21,819 bases of DNA from an uncultured Eubacteriales bacterium (GCA_900545135.1 UQXL01000033.1:1-21819), one strand, 5' to 3'. Shown: positions 6,686 through 15,223, numbered from the stretch's first letter. The notes: generated by a model from the letters alone, not told the origin. Numbers and translations: made by a program.

Positions 6686-6969
6686 AATGTTGGCAAAATT
6701 TAAATATGTTGTTTATATGGCAACATTTCGGAGAAAACCCTTACATTTTTAGGAGCTTTATTATGTCGAAATATGTCGATGTTGTACATTTTTGAGATTT
6801 ATAGCAATTTTGCCAACATATTCTTCTGAAAAATGTTGCCAAAATTTCGAATATTGCAAAATATGACAACATTTGCCCAATTTCATGGCTGATTTGACAA
6901 ATTTCGACAGGTCTGAATACAAAAAATGTTGTCAAAAATCAGCTAATATAAAAAATTGTACAACATTTT
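6686..6969. repeat. Array of nine AATGTTGnCAAAATT motifs in alternating orientation
   Basis: TGTTG cores (plus) start at 6688, 6707, 6780, 6834 and 6927; CAACA cores (minus) start at 6721, 6814, 6867 and 6961. They form four inverted pairs, 6688/6721, 6780/6814, 6834/6867 and 6927/6961, with separations of 33, 34, 33 and 34 bp. Best copies: 6686-6700, 6806-6819 (minus) and 6832-6846. Half-copies occur near 6894 and 6989. Interiors differ between pairs, so only the motif is conserved. The even geometry suggests paired protein-binding sites or a family of hairpins. No protein-coding reading of this stretch is credible. Confidence 0.75.
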
Positions 6970-7006
6970 CCATAATATTACAAATAACGCAACACTGCAG
7001 TCAAAG

Positions 7007-7015
7007 TGGTATAAT
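7007..7015 (+). promoter_or_regulatory. Extended -10 promoter-like element 3, possible queH-operon promoter
   Basis: GTGGTATAATGTCC at 7006-7019 matches element 2 over 14 bases, but no matching downstream palindrome arm is present. It is the promoter-like site nearest to queH, so a transcript from here would carry a leader of about 760 nt. Confidence 0.5.
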
Positions 7016-7204
7016 GTCCACATAAAATTGTATCAGCTCCGTCGTATCGTTGTTTTAGAAGGCTATAAATTTATCGGTTTTTCCAACTATCCATCCGAGC
7101 ATGCCGTGACAAACAGACCGGAAAAGCATGCGGCCGGCGCACCGCATAAGGCATAATACATATAGCCTATATACATGATAACAGATTCAATCTTTTAATA
7201 CAAG

Positions 7205-7775
7205 GCTCATCAGGAGACAGAGAGCCGGGGCTCATTGAAAGCCTGCGGCTTACCGCGAGCCGAGACTTACTGAAAACCTAAAGCTCATCAAGAGCCGGGG
7301 CTCCCTGAGTTCCGAAGACTTACCGCGCGCCTGGCCCCCTGAGGACCTAAGATTATTCACCAAGAGCCGGGGCTCGTTGAGAACCCAAGATTCATCAAAA
7401 AGTCAGAGGCTCATCAGGAGCCAAGGAGCCGGACCTTGCCGAGAATCACAAGGGGCCGGGCTTTGATAAGAATCACAAGAGCCATGACCCTGCTGAGAAC
7501 CAATAAGACTCATCGTGAGCCGAGATTCCGCTTATAACCTTATTACGGCTCACCGGGAACCGGGATTTTGCGGGGGAAGGGTTAAGGTTTCGCAGTGATT
7601 AGGGTTTTGTGGAGTTAAGATTTCGTAGAGATCAGTGCTTTGCCAATAGGCAAAAGTTTACTGGCAGTCAAGGCTTTGATGAGGAGTTAGACTATATAAG
7701 GAGACGAGGGCCGGCTTATGACCACAGGGTTCATAGAGAAAACCGAGGGTTTACCAGAACTTAAAGAGAGGAGGT
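7205..7775 (+). repeat. Degenerate ~35-bp tandem repeats filling the queH leader
   Basis: The clearest units share AGAGCCGGGGCTC at 7221-7233, 7291-7303 and 7363-7375 (70 and 72 bp apart), with weaker half-period units near 7256 and 7326. The working consensus is GAGCCGGGGCTC, a few bases, TGAGAACC, then AAGACTCATCA. Worn units continue (around 7415, 7452, 7478, 7515, 7554); 7582-7609 and 7615-7642 form a 28-bp pair at 33-bp spacing; similar words reach 7760. The palindrome GAGCC..GGCTC could make small hairpins. All frames hold stops, so it is not coding. The stretch is visibly more GC-rich than the AT-rich array before it. Confidence 0.65.
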
Positions 7776-7785
7776 CGAAAGCAGA

Positions 7786-8562
7786 ATGAAGAAAACACAG
7801 TCTCAGGAGAATATGCCGCATGGCCAGGTTGTCGAAGAAATTGATTACGCGGCTTCTGCAGTCAGGCTACAGCAGACCGGAGAAGAGACAAAGACAGAAA
7901 AGAACCGGCTGCTGCTTCATTCATGCTGCGGTCCGTGCAGTACGGCTTGTATAGAAAGACTGATAACGAATTATAAGATAACGGTCTTTTTCTATAATCC
8001 CAATATAACAGACAGAGAAGAGTATGAGCTCCGCAAGGAGAATCAGATAAAATTCATAGATTTGTACAATCAAAAAGTTTCAGAAGAAGATAAAATCGAA
8101 TTTATTGAGGGGGAATATATTCCGGAAGAATTTTTCAAAGCTGCACAGGGATTTGAAGCAGAGCCGGAGGGAGGAGAGCGCTGCACCGAGTGCTTTAAGC
8201 TGAGAATGGAAAGGACGGCACAGGCTGCGCTGAGGACAGGAAACCAAATCTTCGGAACGACGCTGACGGTGAGCCCTCATAAAAATTATAACTTGATTTC
8301 CGCGATAGGCTGCGAGCTGGCCGGCAAATACGGACTTGAATTTCTGGATATGGATTTCAAGAAAAAAGCAGGATTTCAGAGAAGCATACAGCTCTCAAAA
8401 GAGTACGGCCTGTACAGACAGAATTACTGCGGTTGCCAATTTTCCCAACAAAAATCCCAACAAAAATCCGAACATCAAGCCGAACCAGAAAACAGACAGA
8501 AAACCGAGCATCAAGCCGAAGAAAAGACGGATATCAAGCCGGACATCAAGACAGCCAAATAG
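7786..8562 (+). CDS. queH: Epoxyqueuosine reductase QueH
   Basis: 258 residues. It reduces epoxyqueuosine to queuosine at position 34 of GUN-anticodon tRNAs, the last step of the pathway, and is unrelated to cobalamin-dependent QueG. Visible: vicinal cysteines CCGPC (47-51), CTEC (133-136), FGTTLTVSPHKN (about 156-167) and YCGC (214-217), together the set expected for its iron-sulfur and metal sites. AGGAGG (7769-7774) is 11 bases before ATG 7786, longer than usual. About 40 residues precede the core and a 38-residue tail of Gln/Lys/Glu-rich repeats follows it (221-258, KSEHQAEP-like and DIKPDIK), both unusual. It is the first gene of the long cluster, 31 bp before asnA. Confidence 0.92.
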   Translation: MKKTQSQENMPHGQVVEEIDYAASAVRLQQTGEETKTEKNRLLLHSCCGPCSTACIERLITNYKITVFFYNPNITDREEYELRKENQIKFIDLYNQKVSEEDKIEFIEGEYIPEEFFKAAQGFEAEPEGGERCTECFKLRMERTAQAALRTGNQIFGTTLTVSPHKNYNLISAIGCELAGKYGLEFLDMDFKKKAGFQRSIQLSKEYGLYRQNYCGCQFSQQKSQQKSEHQAEPENRQKTEHQAEEKTDIKPDIKTAK

Positions 8563-8593
8563 ACAGACAGAAAGACAATAAGGAGGATAGATA

Positions 8594-9604
8594 ATGCTAA
8601 ACTTAATTTTACCTGAAAACTACGATCCGCTGATAGACCTGATGGAAAGTCAGAGAGCTATCAAGAAAATCAAAGACTATTTCCAGCAGGAGTTGGCTTA
8701 CGGCCTCAACCTGAGGCGAGTTACGGCTCCGCTGTTCGTAGACCCCAATACTGGACTCAACGATAACTTGAACGGTGTGGAAAGAAGAGTCAACTTCACA
8801 CTTAAAGACATAGATGAACTCGAAGTCGAAGTAGTGCAGTCTCTGGCCAAATGGAAGAGAATGGCTCTGGGAAAATACGGAATAGAGCCGGGACACGGCA
8901 TATATACCGACATGAACGCCATAAGGCGCGATGAAGAGCTCGACAACCTCCACTCCGTGTATGTGGATCAGTGGGACTGGGAAAAGGTGATCACCAAAGA
9001 ACAGAGATGCGAAGATTATCTCAAGGAAACAGTTACGACCATATACAATTCGATAAAGAACCTGGGAGATTACGTCAACAGACTGTACAGAAACATACAT
9101 ACACAGTTGCCTAACCAGATTTTCTTCATAACGACCCAGGAGCTGGAAGACATGTATCCTGAGCTGACGCCTAAGGAGAGGGAAGACGCCATAACGAAAG
9201 AGCATAGAGCTGTTTTCATCATGAAGATAGGCGGCCGTCTCGCCTCAGGAATCAAACATGACGGCCGTTCGCCTGACTACGACGACTGGGAACTCAACGG
9301 AGACATCATCCTCTGGAACGATGTTTTAGACAGAGCCTTTGAAATTTCGTCGATGGGAATAAGAGTGGACGCCGAGGCGATGAAGAGACAGCTTGAGGCT
9401 GAGGGCTGCATGGAGAGAGCAGAGCTGGATTTCCATAAAGCGATACTGGAAGACAGACTTCCTTACACCATAGGCGGAGGAATAGGACAGAGCAGGCTGT
9501 GCATGTTCTTTCTCAGAAAAGCCCATATAGGCGAAGTTCAGGTTTCAGTATGGCCTGAGGACATGACAAAGAAATGCAAGGAATACAATATCTGCCTGCT
9601 GTAA
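8594..9604 (+). CDS. asnA: Aspartate-ammonia ligase (asparagine synthetase A)
   Basis: 336 residues, close to the usual 330. It makes asparagine from aspartate, ammonia and ATP through an aspartyl-AMP intermediate, using a fold related to class II aspartyl-tRNA synthetase. Recognised by RRVTAPLFVD (21-51 region), the GIYTDMNAIRRDE block and the C-terminal GGGIGQSRLCMFFLRK motif that forms the ATP site. AAGGAGG lies seven bases before the ATG. It sits between queH and priA, and its stop overlaps the ribosome site of priA, so co-transcription is likely. No T-box leader was seen in front of it. Confidence 0.96.
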   Translation: MLNLILPENYDPLIDLMESQRAIKKIKDYFQQELAYGLNLRRVTAPLFVDPNTGLNDNLNGVERRVNFTLKDIDELEVEVVQSLAKWKRMALGKYGIEPGHGIYTDMNAIRRDEELDNLHSVYVDQWDWEKVITKEQRCEDYLKETVTTIYNSIKNLGDYVNRLYRNIHTQLPNQIFFITTQELEDMYPELTPKEREDAITKEHRAVFIMKIGGRLASGIKHDGRSPDYDDWELNGDIILWNDVLDRAFEISSMGIRVDAEAMKRQLEAEGCMERAELDFHKAILEDRLPYTIGGGIGQSRLCMFFLRKAHIGEVQVSVWPEDMTKKCKEYNICLL

Positions 9605-9613
9605 AGGAAAGAT

Positions 9614-11620
9614 ATGGTTTATGTCAACGTTGTTGTAAACAATAAAAGCAAATATACCGACAGCCTTTTTACGTACAGGACAAACGACGGAGCAAACGCA
9701 GGAGATCTGGTGAAATTGCCTTTCGGCAGTCATAACACTGTGAAAGAAGCCATAGTGGTCGAGAAAGGCGTTTTGCCCGACTGCGATGAAGATAAGATAA
9801 AAGAAATATCAGAAATCGTTCAGCCGGGGCTGCTTTCAGAGGAAATGACCAAGACGGCGCTCTGGATGAAACACAGGTACGGCATAAAGTATTACGATGC
9901 TTTCCGCTGCTTTACAGTAAAGGGTAAACCGGCAAAAGAGGGCAAAGAAAAAGAGCCTTATAAGAATATCGCCGGGAAATATGAAAGGCCGCAGGCGTTG
10001 ACAGGCGAACAGCAAAGGACTGTATCTCGCATAAGCGAGGCCATGGATGCGGGCCGGCAGGAGAATTTCCTCATTCACGGCGTCACAGCCAGCGGCAAGA
10101 CGGAAGTCTACATGGAAGCCATAGAAAAAGCTATTTCCATGGGAAAGACTGCCATAATGCTGGTGCCGGAGATTTCTCTGACCAGACAGGTGATAGAGAC
10201 CTTTGCCGGCCGGTTCGGCAAAAATAACCTGGCTGTGCTGCATAGCAAGCTTACAGGCAGGGAAAGATATGACGAGTGGAGCAGGATAAAGAGAGGCGAG
10301 GCCAGGATAGTTATAGGCGCCCGCATGGGAGTTTTTGCGCCTCTAAAAGATATAGGCCTGATAGTCATGGACGAAGAGCATGAAGCCAGCTATAAGGCCG
10401 ATATGACGCCTAAATATGATACCGTCGACATCGCTTTGAAGAGGCTTGGATTTTACAGCGGCGTGCTCATACTCGGCAGTGCCACTCCGTCGGTAGTTTC
10501 CTATGCGAGGGCGGAGCAGGGCATATATAAGCTGCTGACTCTGAAAGAGAGATATAATAAAACGCCGCTTCCGAAGGTAGAGACGGCCGATATGCGAAAA
10601 GAGCTGAAAGAGGGAAACACTTCGATTTTCAGCGGTACCCTCTATGATTCCATGAAAGAAGAGCTTGAAGCCGGCAGGCAGGTCATACTGCTGCAGAACA
10701 GGCGCGGATATTCCAGCTTCGTTTCCTGTAGGAACTGCGGAACGGTGATGAAATGTCCCGAATGTAACATTTCCCTTACTTATCATAAAGACAGGGACAG
10801 ACTGATGTGTCATTACTGCGGCAGGACTTTCAAGGTGCCGAAGACTTGTCCCGAGTGCGGAAGTTCATATATCAAATACTTCGGCATAGGAACGGAACAG
10901 GTTGAAGAGGCCGTGAAAAAGTTTTTTCCTGATTTCAAAGCGGACAGGTTGGACTTGGACGCTTTAAAGACCAGAAAAGACCTGGACAGAATATTGGCAG
11001 CCTTTGAAAGTGGCGAGACCCGGGTTCTGGTGGGAACTCAGCTGGTGGCCAAGGGACTTGATTTCGATAATGTTGCTCTGGTGGGCATCATAGCCGCCGA
11101 CGTAACGCTGAACATTCCCGACTACAGGTCGACGGAAAGGACTTTTCAGCTTATAACCCAGGCGGCAGGAAGAGCCGGCCGGGGAAACAGACAGGGAAAA
11201 GTCATAATACAGACCTATGAGCCGGATAACTATTCGATTGAGGCGGCCTGCAGCCATGACTACGAAAGCTTTTTCAGCCGCGAGATAGCAATGAGAGAGC
11301 TGATGAAGTATCCGCCTTTCAGCGACCTGATAATGGTCAATTTTACGGCGGAAGACGACGAAACAGCTGTTTCATGGGGCGAAAGATGCCGGCGGTATAT
11401 CGAAAATGCCGACGAAAACGACCGGCCGAAAATTCTCGCGCCGAAGTTTTCTGCCAGCTTCAAAGGCAAGGACGCCGTCAGGTACCACATACTGATAAAA
11501 TGTCCTAAGGGAAACAGAAACAAATATATATATTATCTTGAAAATTTCAATTCTATCATGATAAACGAAAAGGCCGGCTGCAATATGGATATAGATGTAA
11601 ATCCGTACAGTGCCTATTGA
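9614..11620 (+). CDS. priA: Primosomal protein N' (replication restart helicase PriA)
   Basis: 668 residues, shorter than the 730-800 of common homologues, with the shortening mainly in the N-terminal DNA-binding part. PriA reloads the replisome at stalled forks. Visible: 3'-DNA-end-binding domain (about 1-100), Walker A GVTASGKTEVY (about 155-165), DEEH box (about 252), GSATPS, a double zinc cluster of CxxC pairs (about 373-416, CRNCG, CPEC, CHYCG, CPECG) and the C-terminal helicase motif QAAGRAGR (about 517-524). AAAGGA overlaps the asnA stop. def follows after 51 bp. Confidence 0.96.
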   Translation: MVYVNVVVNNKSKYTDSLFTYRTNDGANAGDLVKLPFGSHNTVKEAIVVEKGVLPDCDEDKIKEISEIVQPGLLSEEMTKTALWMKHRYGIKYYDAFRCFTVKGKPAKEGKEKEPYKNIAGKYERPQALTGEQQRTVSRISEAMDAGRQENFLIHGVTASGKTEVYMEAIEKAISMGKTAIMLVPEISLTRQVIETFAGRFGKNNLAVLHSKLTGRERYDEWSRIKRGEARIVIGARMGVFAPLKDIGLIVMDEEHEASYKADMTPKYDTVDIALKRLGFYSGVLILGSATPSVVSYARAEQGIYKLLTLKERYNKTPLPKVETADMRKELKEGNTSIFSGTLYDSMKEELEAGRQVILLQNRRGYSSFVSCRNCGTVMKCPECNISLTYHKDRDRLMCHYCGRTFKVPKTCPECGSSYIKYFGIGTEQVEEAVKKFFPDFKADRLDLDALKTRKDLDRILAAFESGETRVLVGTQLVAKGLDFDNVALVGIIAADVTLNIPDYRSTERTFQLITQAAGRAGRGNRQGKVIIQTYEPDNYSIEAACSHDYESFFSREIAMRELMKYPPFSDLIMVNFTAEDDETAVSWGERCRRYIENADENDRPKILAPKFSASFKGKDAVRYHILIKCPKGNRNKYIYYLENFNSIMINEKAGCNMDIDVNPYSAY

Positions 11621-11671
11621 GTGGCCGGAGAGCGCCCGTTTATCAATTTGAAGCCCATTGAGGAGGTAACT

Positions 11672-12154
11672 ATGGCATTAAGAAATATCGTCACCGAAGG
11701 TGATGAAATACTGAGAAAACACTGCAGGGAAGTGACTGAAGTCAATGACCGCATCAGAACCACCATGGAAGACATGCTGGAAACCATGCGCGCTCAGTAC
11801 GGCGTGGGCATCGCCGCTCCGCAGGTGGGAGTGATGAGAAGAATGTTTATAGCCGAGCCTGAACCGGGAAGAGTGTATTATATGATAAACCCGGTGATAC
11901 TGGAACAGAGCGGAAGCCAGACGGACGACGAGGGATGTCTCAGCGTTCCGGGGCTTATCGGGACGGTTGAAAGGCCTGACTATATCAAGATAGAGGCCCT
12001 CGATATGGAGGGAAAAAAACAGACGTATGAATTCAGGGATTTTGACGCCAGAGTCATGTGTCACGAATATGACCATCTTGAGGGAATACTCTATACCGAC
12101 AAAGCGACCAACATAAGAGAAGCAGGTATGGAGGAAGAACCGGAGGAAGAATAA
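11672..12154 (+). CDS. def: Peptide deformylase
   Basis: 160 residues. It removes the formyl group from the N-terminal methionine of new proteins. All three motifs are intact: GVGIAAPQVG (44-53), EGCLSVP (87-93, metal ligand C89) and HEYDH (131-135, ligands H131 and H135, base E132). ATG 11672 has AGGAGG (11661-11666) at good spacing; an in-frame ATG at 11621, next to the priA stop, would add 17 residues without a ribosome site and is rejected. The C-terminus is a short acidic tail. It is paired with fmt, which adds the group it removes. Confidence 0.96.
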   Translation: MALRNIVTEGDEILRKHCREVTEVNDRIRTTMEDMLETMRAQYGVGIAAPQVGVMRRMFIAEPEPGRVYYMINPVILEQSGSQTDDEGCLSVPGLIGTVERPDYIKIEALDMEGKKQTYEFRDFDARVMCHEYDHLEGILYTDKATNIREAGMEEEPEEE

Positions 12155-12156
12155 AG

Positions 12157-13086
12157 ATGAAAACAGTTTTTATGGGAACGCCTGACTTTGCAGCAGAAGT
12201 GCTCAAAGCTCTCTACGACAGCGACAATGAAGTCGCAATGGTCTTTACCCAGCCGGACAGAGCCAAAGACAGGGGTAAAAAGATACAGTTTACGCCTGTA
12301 AAAGAATTGGCTCTTGTCCACGGCACCGCAGTTTATCAGCCGGAAAAGCTCAGGACAGATCAAGCGGTGATGGAAGAACTGAAAAAAGTGTCTCCTGATA
12401 TCATCGTGGTGGCGGCATACGGCCAGATACTGCCGGAAGAAGTGCTGAAAATGCCCAAGCACGGCTGCATCAACGTACATGCCTCGCTTCTGCCCAAGCT
12501 GAGAGGCGCGTCGCCTATCCAGATGGCCATCGTTACAGGTGAAGAAGAGACAGGCGTGACCATAATGCAGATGGAAAAAGGGCTCGATACCGGAGATATG
12601 CTTTCCGCAGAAAGCATTGCGATAGGTGATATGACTGCAGGCCAGCTGCACGACCGGCTGGCTCAAATCGGAGGCAGGCTCCTTATCAGGACTATAAAAG
12701 ATATTTCCGAGGGAAAAGCAAGCCCCGTGAAGCAGGACGACAGCAAAGCTACTTATGCAGGCCTCATTTCCAAGAAAGACGGAAAGATAGATTTCAGCAA
12801 ATCGCCGCAGAAGATAGAGCGTCTCATAAGGGGTTTCGATCCATGGCCGGGAGCATTTTGCTTCCTTGACGGTCAGCAGATAAAGTTGTGGAAAGCCGTT
12901 CCCTGTGGTGAAAAGACCAGTGCAGGAGACGGAGAAGTGATTTCCGCGGGGAACGAAGGACTCAAAATCGCCTGCGGGGGAGACTCCCTCATGATAACTG
13001 AACTGCAGGCGCCGGGCAAAAAGCGGATGAACGCAGGGGATTATCTGAGAGGTCATGCCGTAAAACCGGGAACCGTTCTCAAATAA
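12157..13086 (+). CDS. fmt: Methionyl-tRNA formyltransferase
   Basis: 309 residues, normal size. It transfers a formyl group from 10-formyltetrahydrofolate to initiator Met-tRNA. Visible: MGTPDFA at the N-terminus, catalytic triad N106, H108 (INVHASLLPKLRGASPI) and D144 (GLDTGDM), and the C-terminal tRNA-binding domain with FDPWPGAF (about 227-234). It starts two bases after the def stop, and its ribosome site GGAGGAAG lies inside the end of def, so the two are translationally linked. Confidence 0.97.
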   Translation: MKTVFMGTPDFAAEVLKALYDSDNEVAMVFTQPDRAKDRGKKIQFTPVKELALVHGTAVYQPEKLRTDQAVMEELKKVSPDIIVVAAYGQILPEEVLKMPKHGCINVHASLLPKLRGASPIQMAIVTGEEETGVTIMQMEKGLDTGDMLSAESIAIGDMTAGQLHDRLAQIGGRLLIRTIKDISEGKASPVKQDDSKATYAGLISKKDGKIDFSKSPQKIERLIRGFDPWPGAFCFLDGQQIKLWKAVPCGEKTSAGDGEVISAGNEGLKIACGGDSLMITELQAPGKKRMNAGDYLRGHAVKPGTVLK

Positions 13087-13244
13087 CGTGGTTTAAATAT
13101 CCCGCGGCGGAACACGTTGCTGAACCTGCGACCACACCGCAGGCCTACGGCTCCGCGGCAAACGGCTGTCAACCTGCGGCCAACTAAAAAGAAAAAAGGC
13201 TTTGAGATAAACGAATAAAATAAGACAAACAGGAGGGGGAATTT
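13087..13244. repeat. Intergenic GC-rich imperfect direct repeat between fmt and the protease gene
   Basis: CCGCGGC followed by AACCTGCGACCA (13102-13108, 13123-13134) recurs as CCGCGGC and AACCTGCGGCCA (13153-13159, 13171-13182). No terminator and no convincing promoter was seen, so the operon probably reads through. This is the widest gap within the cluster after priA. Confidence 0.5.
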
Positions 13245-13940
13245 ATGTCATACGAAATGTCGATGATCATTTTGTTTGCAGCCATAATACTTACCATGGC
13301 AGCTCAGGCAAAGGTAAGTTCAAATTTCAGCAAATATTCCAGAGTAAGAAATCATAAGGGGATTTCCGGGGCGGAAGCTGCCAGGGCAGTGCTGGACGCC
13401 AACGGCTTAAACGACGTTACTATAGAACAGGTCAGGGGAAGCCTGACGGATCACTACGACCCGAGGCACAGAGTGCTGAGACTTTCGCAGACGGTTTACG
13501 GAGTGGATTCGGTGGCCGCCGTCAGCGTAGCCTGTCACGAGGCTGGGCACGCCATACAGCATGCCGAGTCTTACGCTCCTTTGAAGATAAGAAACAGCAT
13601 AGTTCCTGTAGTCAATCTGGCTTCCAGATTCAGCTGGCTCTTGATCTTCATAGGCATCGGCCTTTTATATTCCGGAAATTACATGGGCGACCTGCTTTTC
13701 AATATAGGAGTCATCGCCTTTGTGGCGGTCATCGTGTTTCATGCAGTGACGCTTCCCGTAGAATTTGACGCCAGCAAGAGAGCCATCGAGCAGATGGAAA
13801 TTCAGGGCATAATAGACGGGGAGGAAGACTCAGGAGCGAGAAAAGTTCTGGGAGCGGCAGCGATGACTTATGTGGCTTCATTTGCTATGGCTGTCGCCAA
13901 CCTCTTGAGGATATTGGCTATGAGAGGAAGAAGAGACTGA
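13245..13940 (+). CDS. YugP-family membrane zinc metallopeptidase
   Basis: 231 residues. The zinc-binding HEAGH motif (98-102) is followed by the family's IQHAE. Four hydrophobic segments are visible (about 4-20, 126-144, 150-172 and 206-226), placing it in the membrane with the active site probably on the cytoplasmic side. Its substrate is unknown. Members of this family often lie between fmt and rsmB in Clostridia, as here. AGGAGGG precedes the ATG by seven bases; its TGA overlaps the rsmB ATG by one base. Confidence 0.9.
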   Translation: MSYEMSMIILFAAIILTMAAQAKVSSNFSKYSRVRNHKGISGAEAARAVLDANGLNDVTIEQVRGSLTDHYDPRHRVLRLSQTVYGVDSVAAVSVACHEAGHAIQHAESYAPLKIRNSIVPVVNLASRFSWLLIFIGIGLLYSGNYMGDLLFNIGVIAFVAVIVFHAVTLPVEFDASKRAIEQMEIQGIIDGEEDSGARKVLGAAAMTYVASFAMAVANLLRILAMRGRRD

Positions 13941-15214
13941 TGGATCTCGGAAGAAAGACTGCATTTCAGATACTTTTAGAAATAGAGAAAGAAAACTCAT
14001 TTTCCAACCTGACGGTCGGCAGGATAATAAACGAAAACGGCCCGGAAAATCCTGCTTTCGTGCGGGAACTGGTATACGGGGTTTTGGAAAACAAGATTCT
14101 GCTGGACTATTACCTCGATGTACTGATACTGTCAGGTATAAGAAAAGTTAAAGACAGAGAAAAGACTCTTCTGAGAATGGGGATTTATCAGATAAAATTC
14201 ATGGACGGCGTACCGGACTACGCTGCAGTCAGTGAAACGGTTTCCCTGGCGAAGAAATTTGCAAGAGGCAGGGAAAATTTCATCAACGGCGTTCTCAGAA
14301 ACTTTATTAAGTGTAAAGATGAACTGAAACTTCCGTCAGGTGACAGAGATGAGTATTTATCCGTAAAATATTCCTTTCCGCAGTGGATAATACGCATGTG
14401 GAAAGAACAGTACGGCGAGGACAGACTGGAAAGCTTGATTGCCGCTTCCAATGAGAGACCAAAGCTGTGCATAAGAGTAAATTTTCTCAAAACCACTGCA
14501 GAGAAACTGGCTTATTCGCTGGAGAGCAAAGGGTTTAAAACTGAAGAGGGAAAGCTTTCTGAGAGAACTCTTTACGTTTCGGGAAGCAATCTTACCGATA
14601 CTGACGAATACAAGAACGGGCTGTTTTCAATCCAGGACGAATCGTCCCTCGCAGCCTGCCAGGCGCTTGAGCCAAAGCCGGGAGATATTGTCATAGACAC
14701 CTGCGCCGCTCCCGGCGGAAAGACACTGGCAATGGGAGAAATGATGGAAAACAGAGGCCGGATAATTGCCTGCGATGTCTATCCCCATAAACTGAAACTC
14801 ATAGAGCAGCAGGCAGAGCGGCTTGGCATAGGAATCGCTGACACGAAGCTGATAGACGGAGTAAAGGGAGACGGTTCTCTCAGCGGCATCGCTGATAAAG
14901 TCCTGGTGGATGCGCCTTGCTCAGGCCTCGGCGTCATCAGGAGAAAGCCCGAGATAAAGTATAAAGAAAGCGGCGAACTTTCAGAACTCATACCTATCCA
15001 GGCTCAAATACTGGACAGGGCAGCCGGGTACTTGAAGCCCGGCGGAACTCTGGTATACAGCACATGTACCATAAACAGAGATGAAAATGATATACAGGCT
15101 GAAAAATTTGTTGAAAATCACCGTGATTATGAGATAATATACGAGAAGCAATTTTTGCCGACAGGTGGATTAGACGGATTTTATATAGCAAAGATGAAGA
15201 AAAAGGGGAAATAA
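13940..15214 (+). CDS. rsmB: 16S rRNA (cytosine-967-C5) methyltransferase RsmB
   Basis: 424 residues. Methylates C967 of 16S rRNA (Escherichia coli numbering) using S-adenosylmethionine. An N-terminal NusB-like RNA-binding domain (about 1-135, with VRELVYGVLENK) is followed by the methyltransferase: SAM-binding CAAPGGKT (about 255), DAPCSGLG (C about 327) and the catalytic STCTIN (C about 376). Start overlaps the upstream stop (TGATG), indicating translational coupling. In many Firmicutes rlmN comes next; here prpC follows directly. Confidence 0.95.
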   Translation: MDLGRKTAFQILLEIEKENSFSNLTVGRIINENGPENPAFVRELVYGVLENKILLDYYLDVLILSGIRKVKDREKTLLRMGIYQIKFMDGVPDYAAVSETVSLAKKFARGRENFINGVLRNFIKCKDELKLPSGDRDEYLSVKYSFPQWIIRMWKEQYGEDRLESLIAASNERPKLCIRVNFLKTTAEKLAYSLESKGFKTEEGKLSERTLYVSGSNLTDTDEYKNGLFSIQDESSLAACQALEPKPGDIVIDTCAAPGGKTLAMGEMMENRGRIIACDVYPHKLKLIEQQAERLGIGIADTKLIDGVKGDGSLSGIADKVLVDAPCSGLGVIRRKPEIKYKESGELSELIPIQAQILDRAAGYLKPGGTLVYSTCTINRDENDIQAEKFVENHRDYEIIYEKQFLPTGGLDGFYIAKMKKKGK

Positions 15215-15223
15215 GGAGGATAT

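Noticed and set aside
6741..6935. 64-codon minus-strand frame inside the motif array
   Set aside because: No ribosome site; it exists because the AT-rich repeats lack stops by chance in that frame.
6686..6969. CRISPR array
   Set aside because: Repeats are only about 15 bp, alternate in orientation and are unevenly spaced between pairs; no cas genes are seen.
6956..7156. 66-codon plus-strand frame overlapping promoter-like element 3
   Set aside because: It begins inside the last array motif, has no ribosome site and no similarity I recognise.
7205..7775. CRISPR or protein-coding repeats
   Set aside because: Units are too degenerate, with no conserved repeat and unique spacer pattern, and every frame is interrupted by stops.
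8563..8593. T-box or other riboswitch before asnA
   Set aside because: Only 31 bp separate queH and asnA and no T-box sequence or specifier stem was found in the longer leader either.
11621..11671. Upstream ATG extension of def by 17 residues
   Set aside because: It has no ribosome site at 11621, while AGGAGG directly precedes the ATG at 11672 and homologues begin there.
12091..13056. 321-codon minus-strand frame opposite fmt
   Set aside because: It is the antisense shadow of fmt, which has all family motifs, correct length and a ribosome site.
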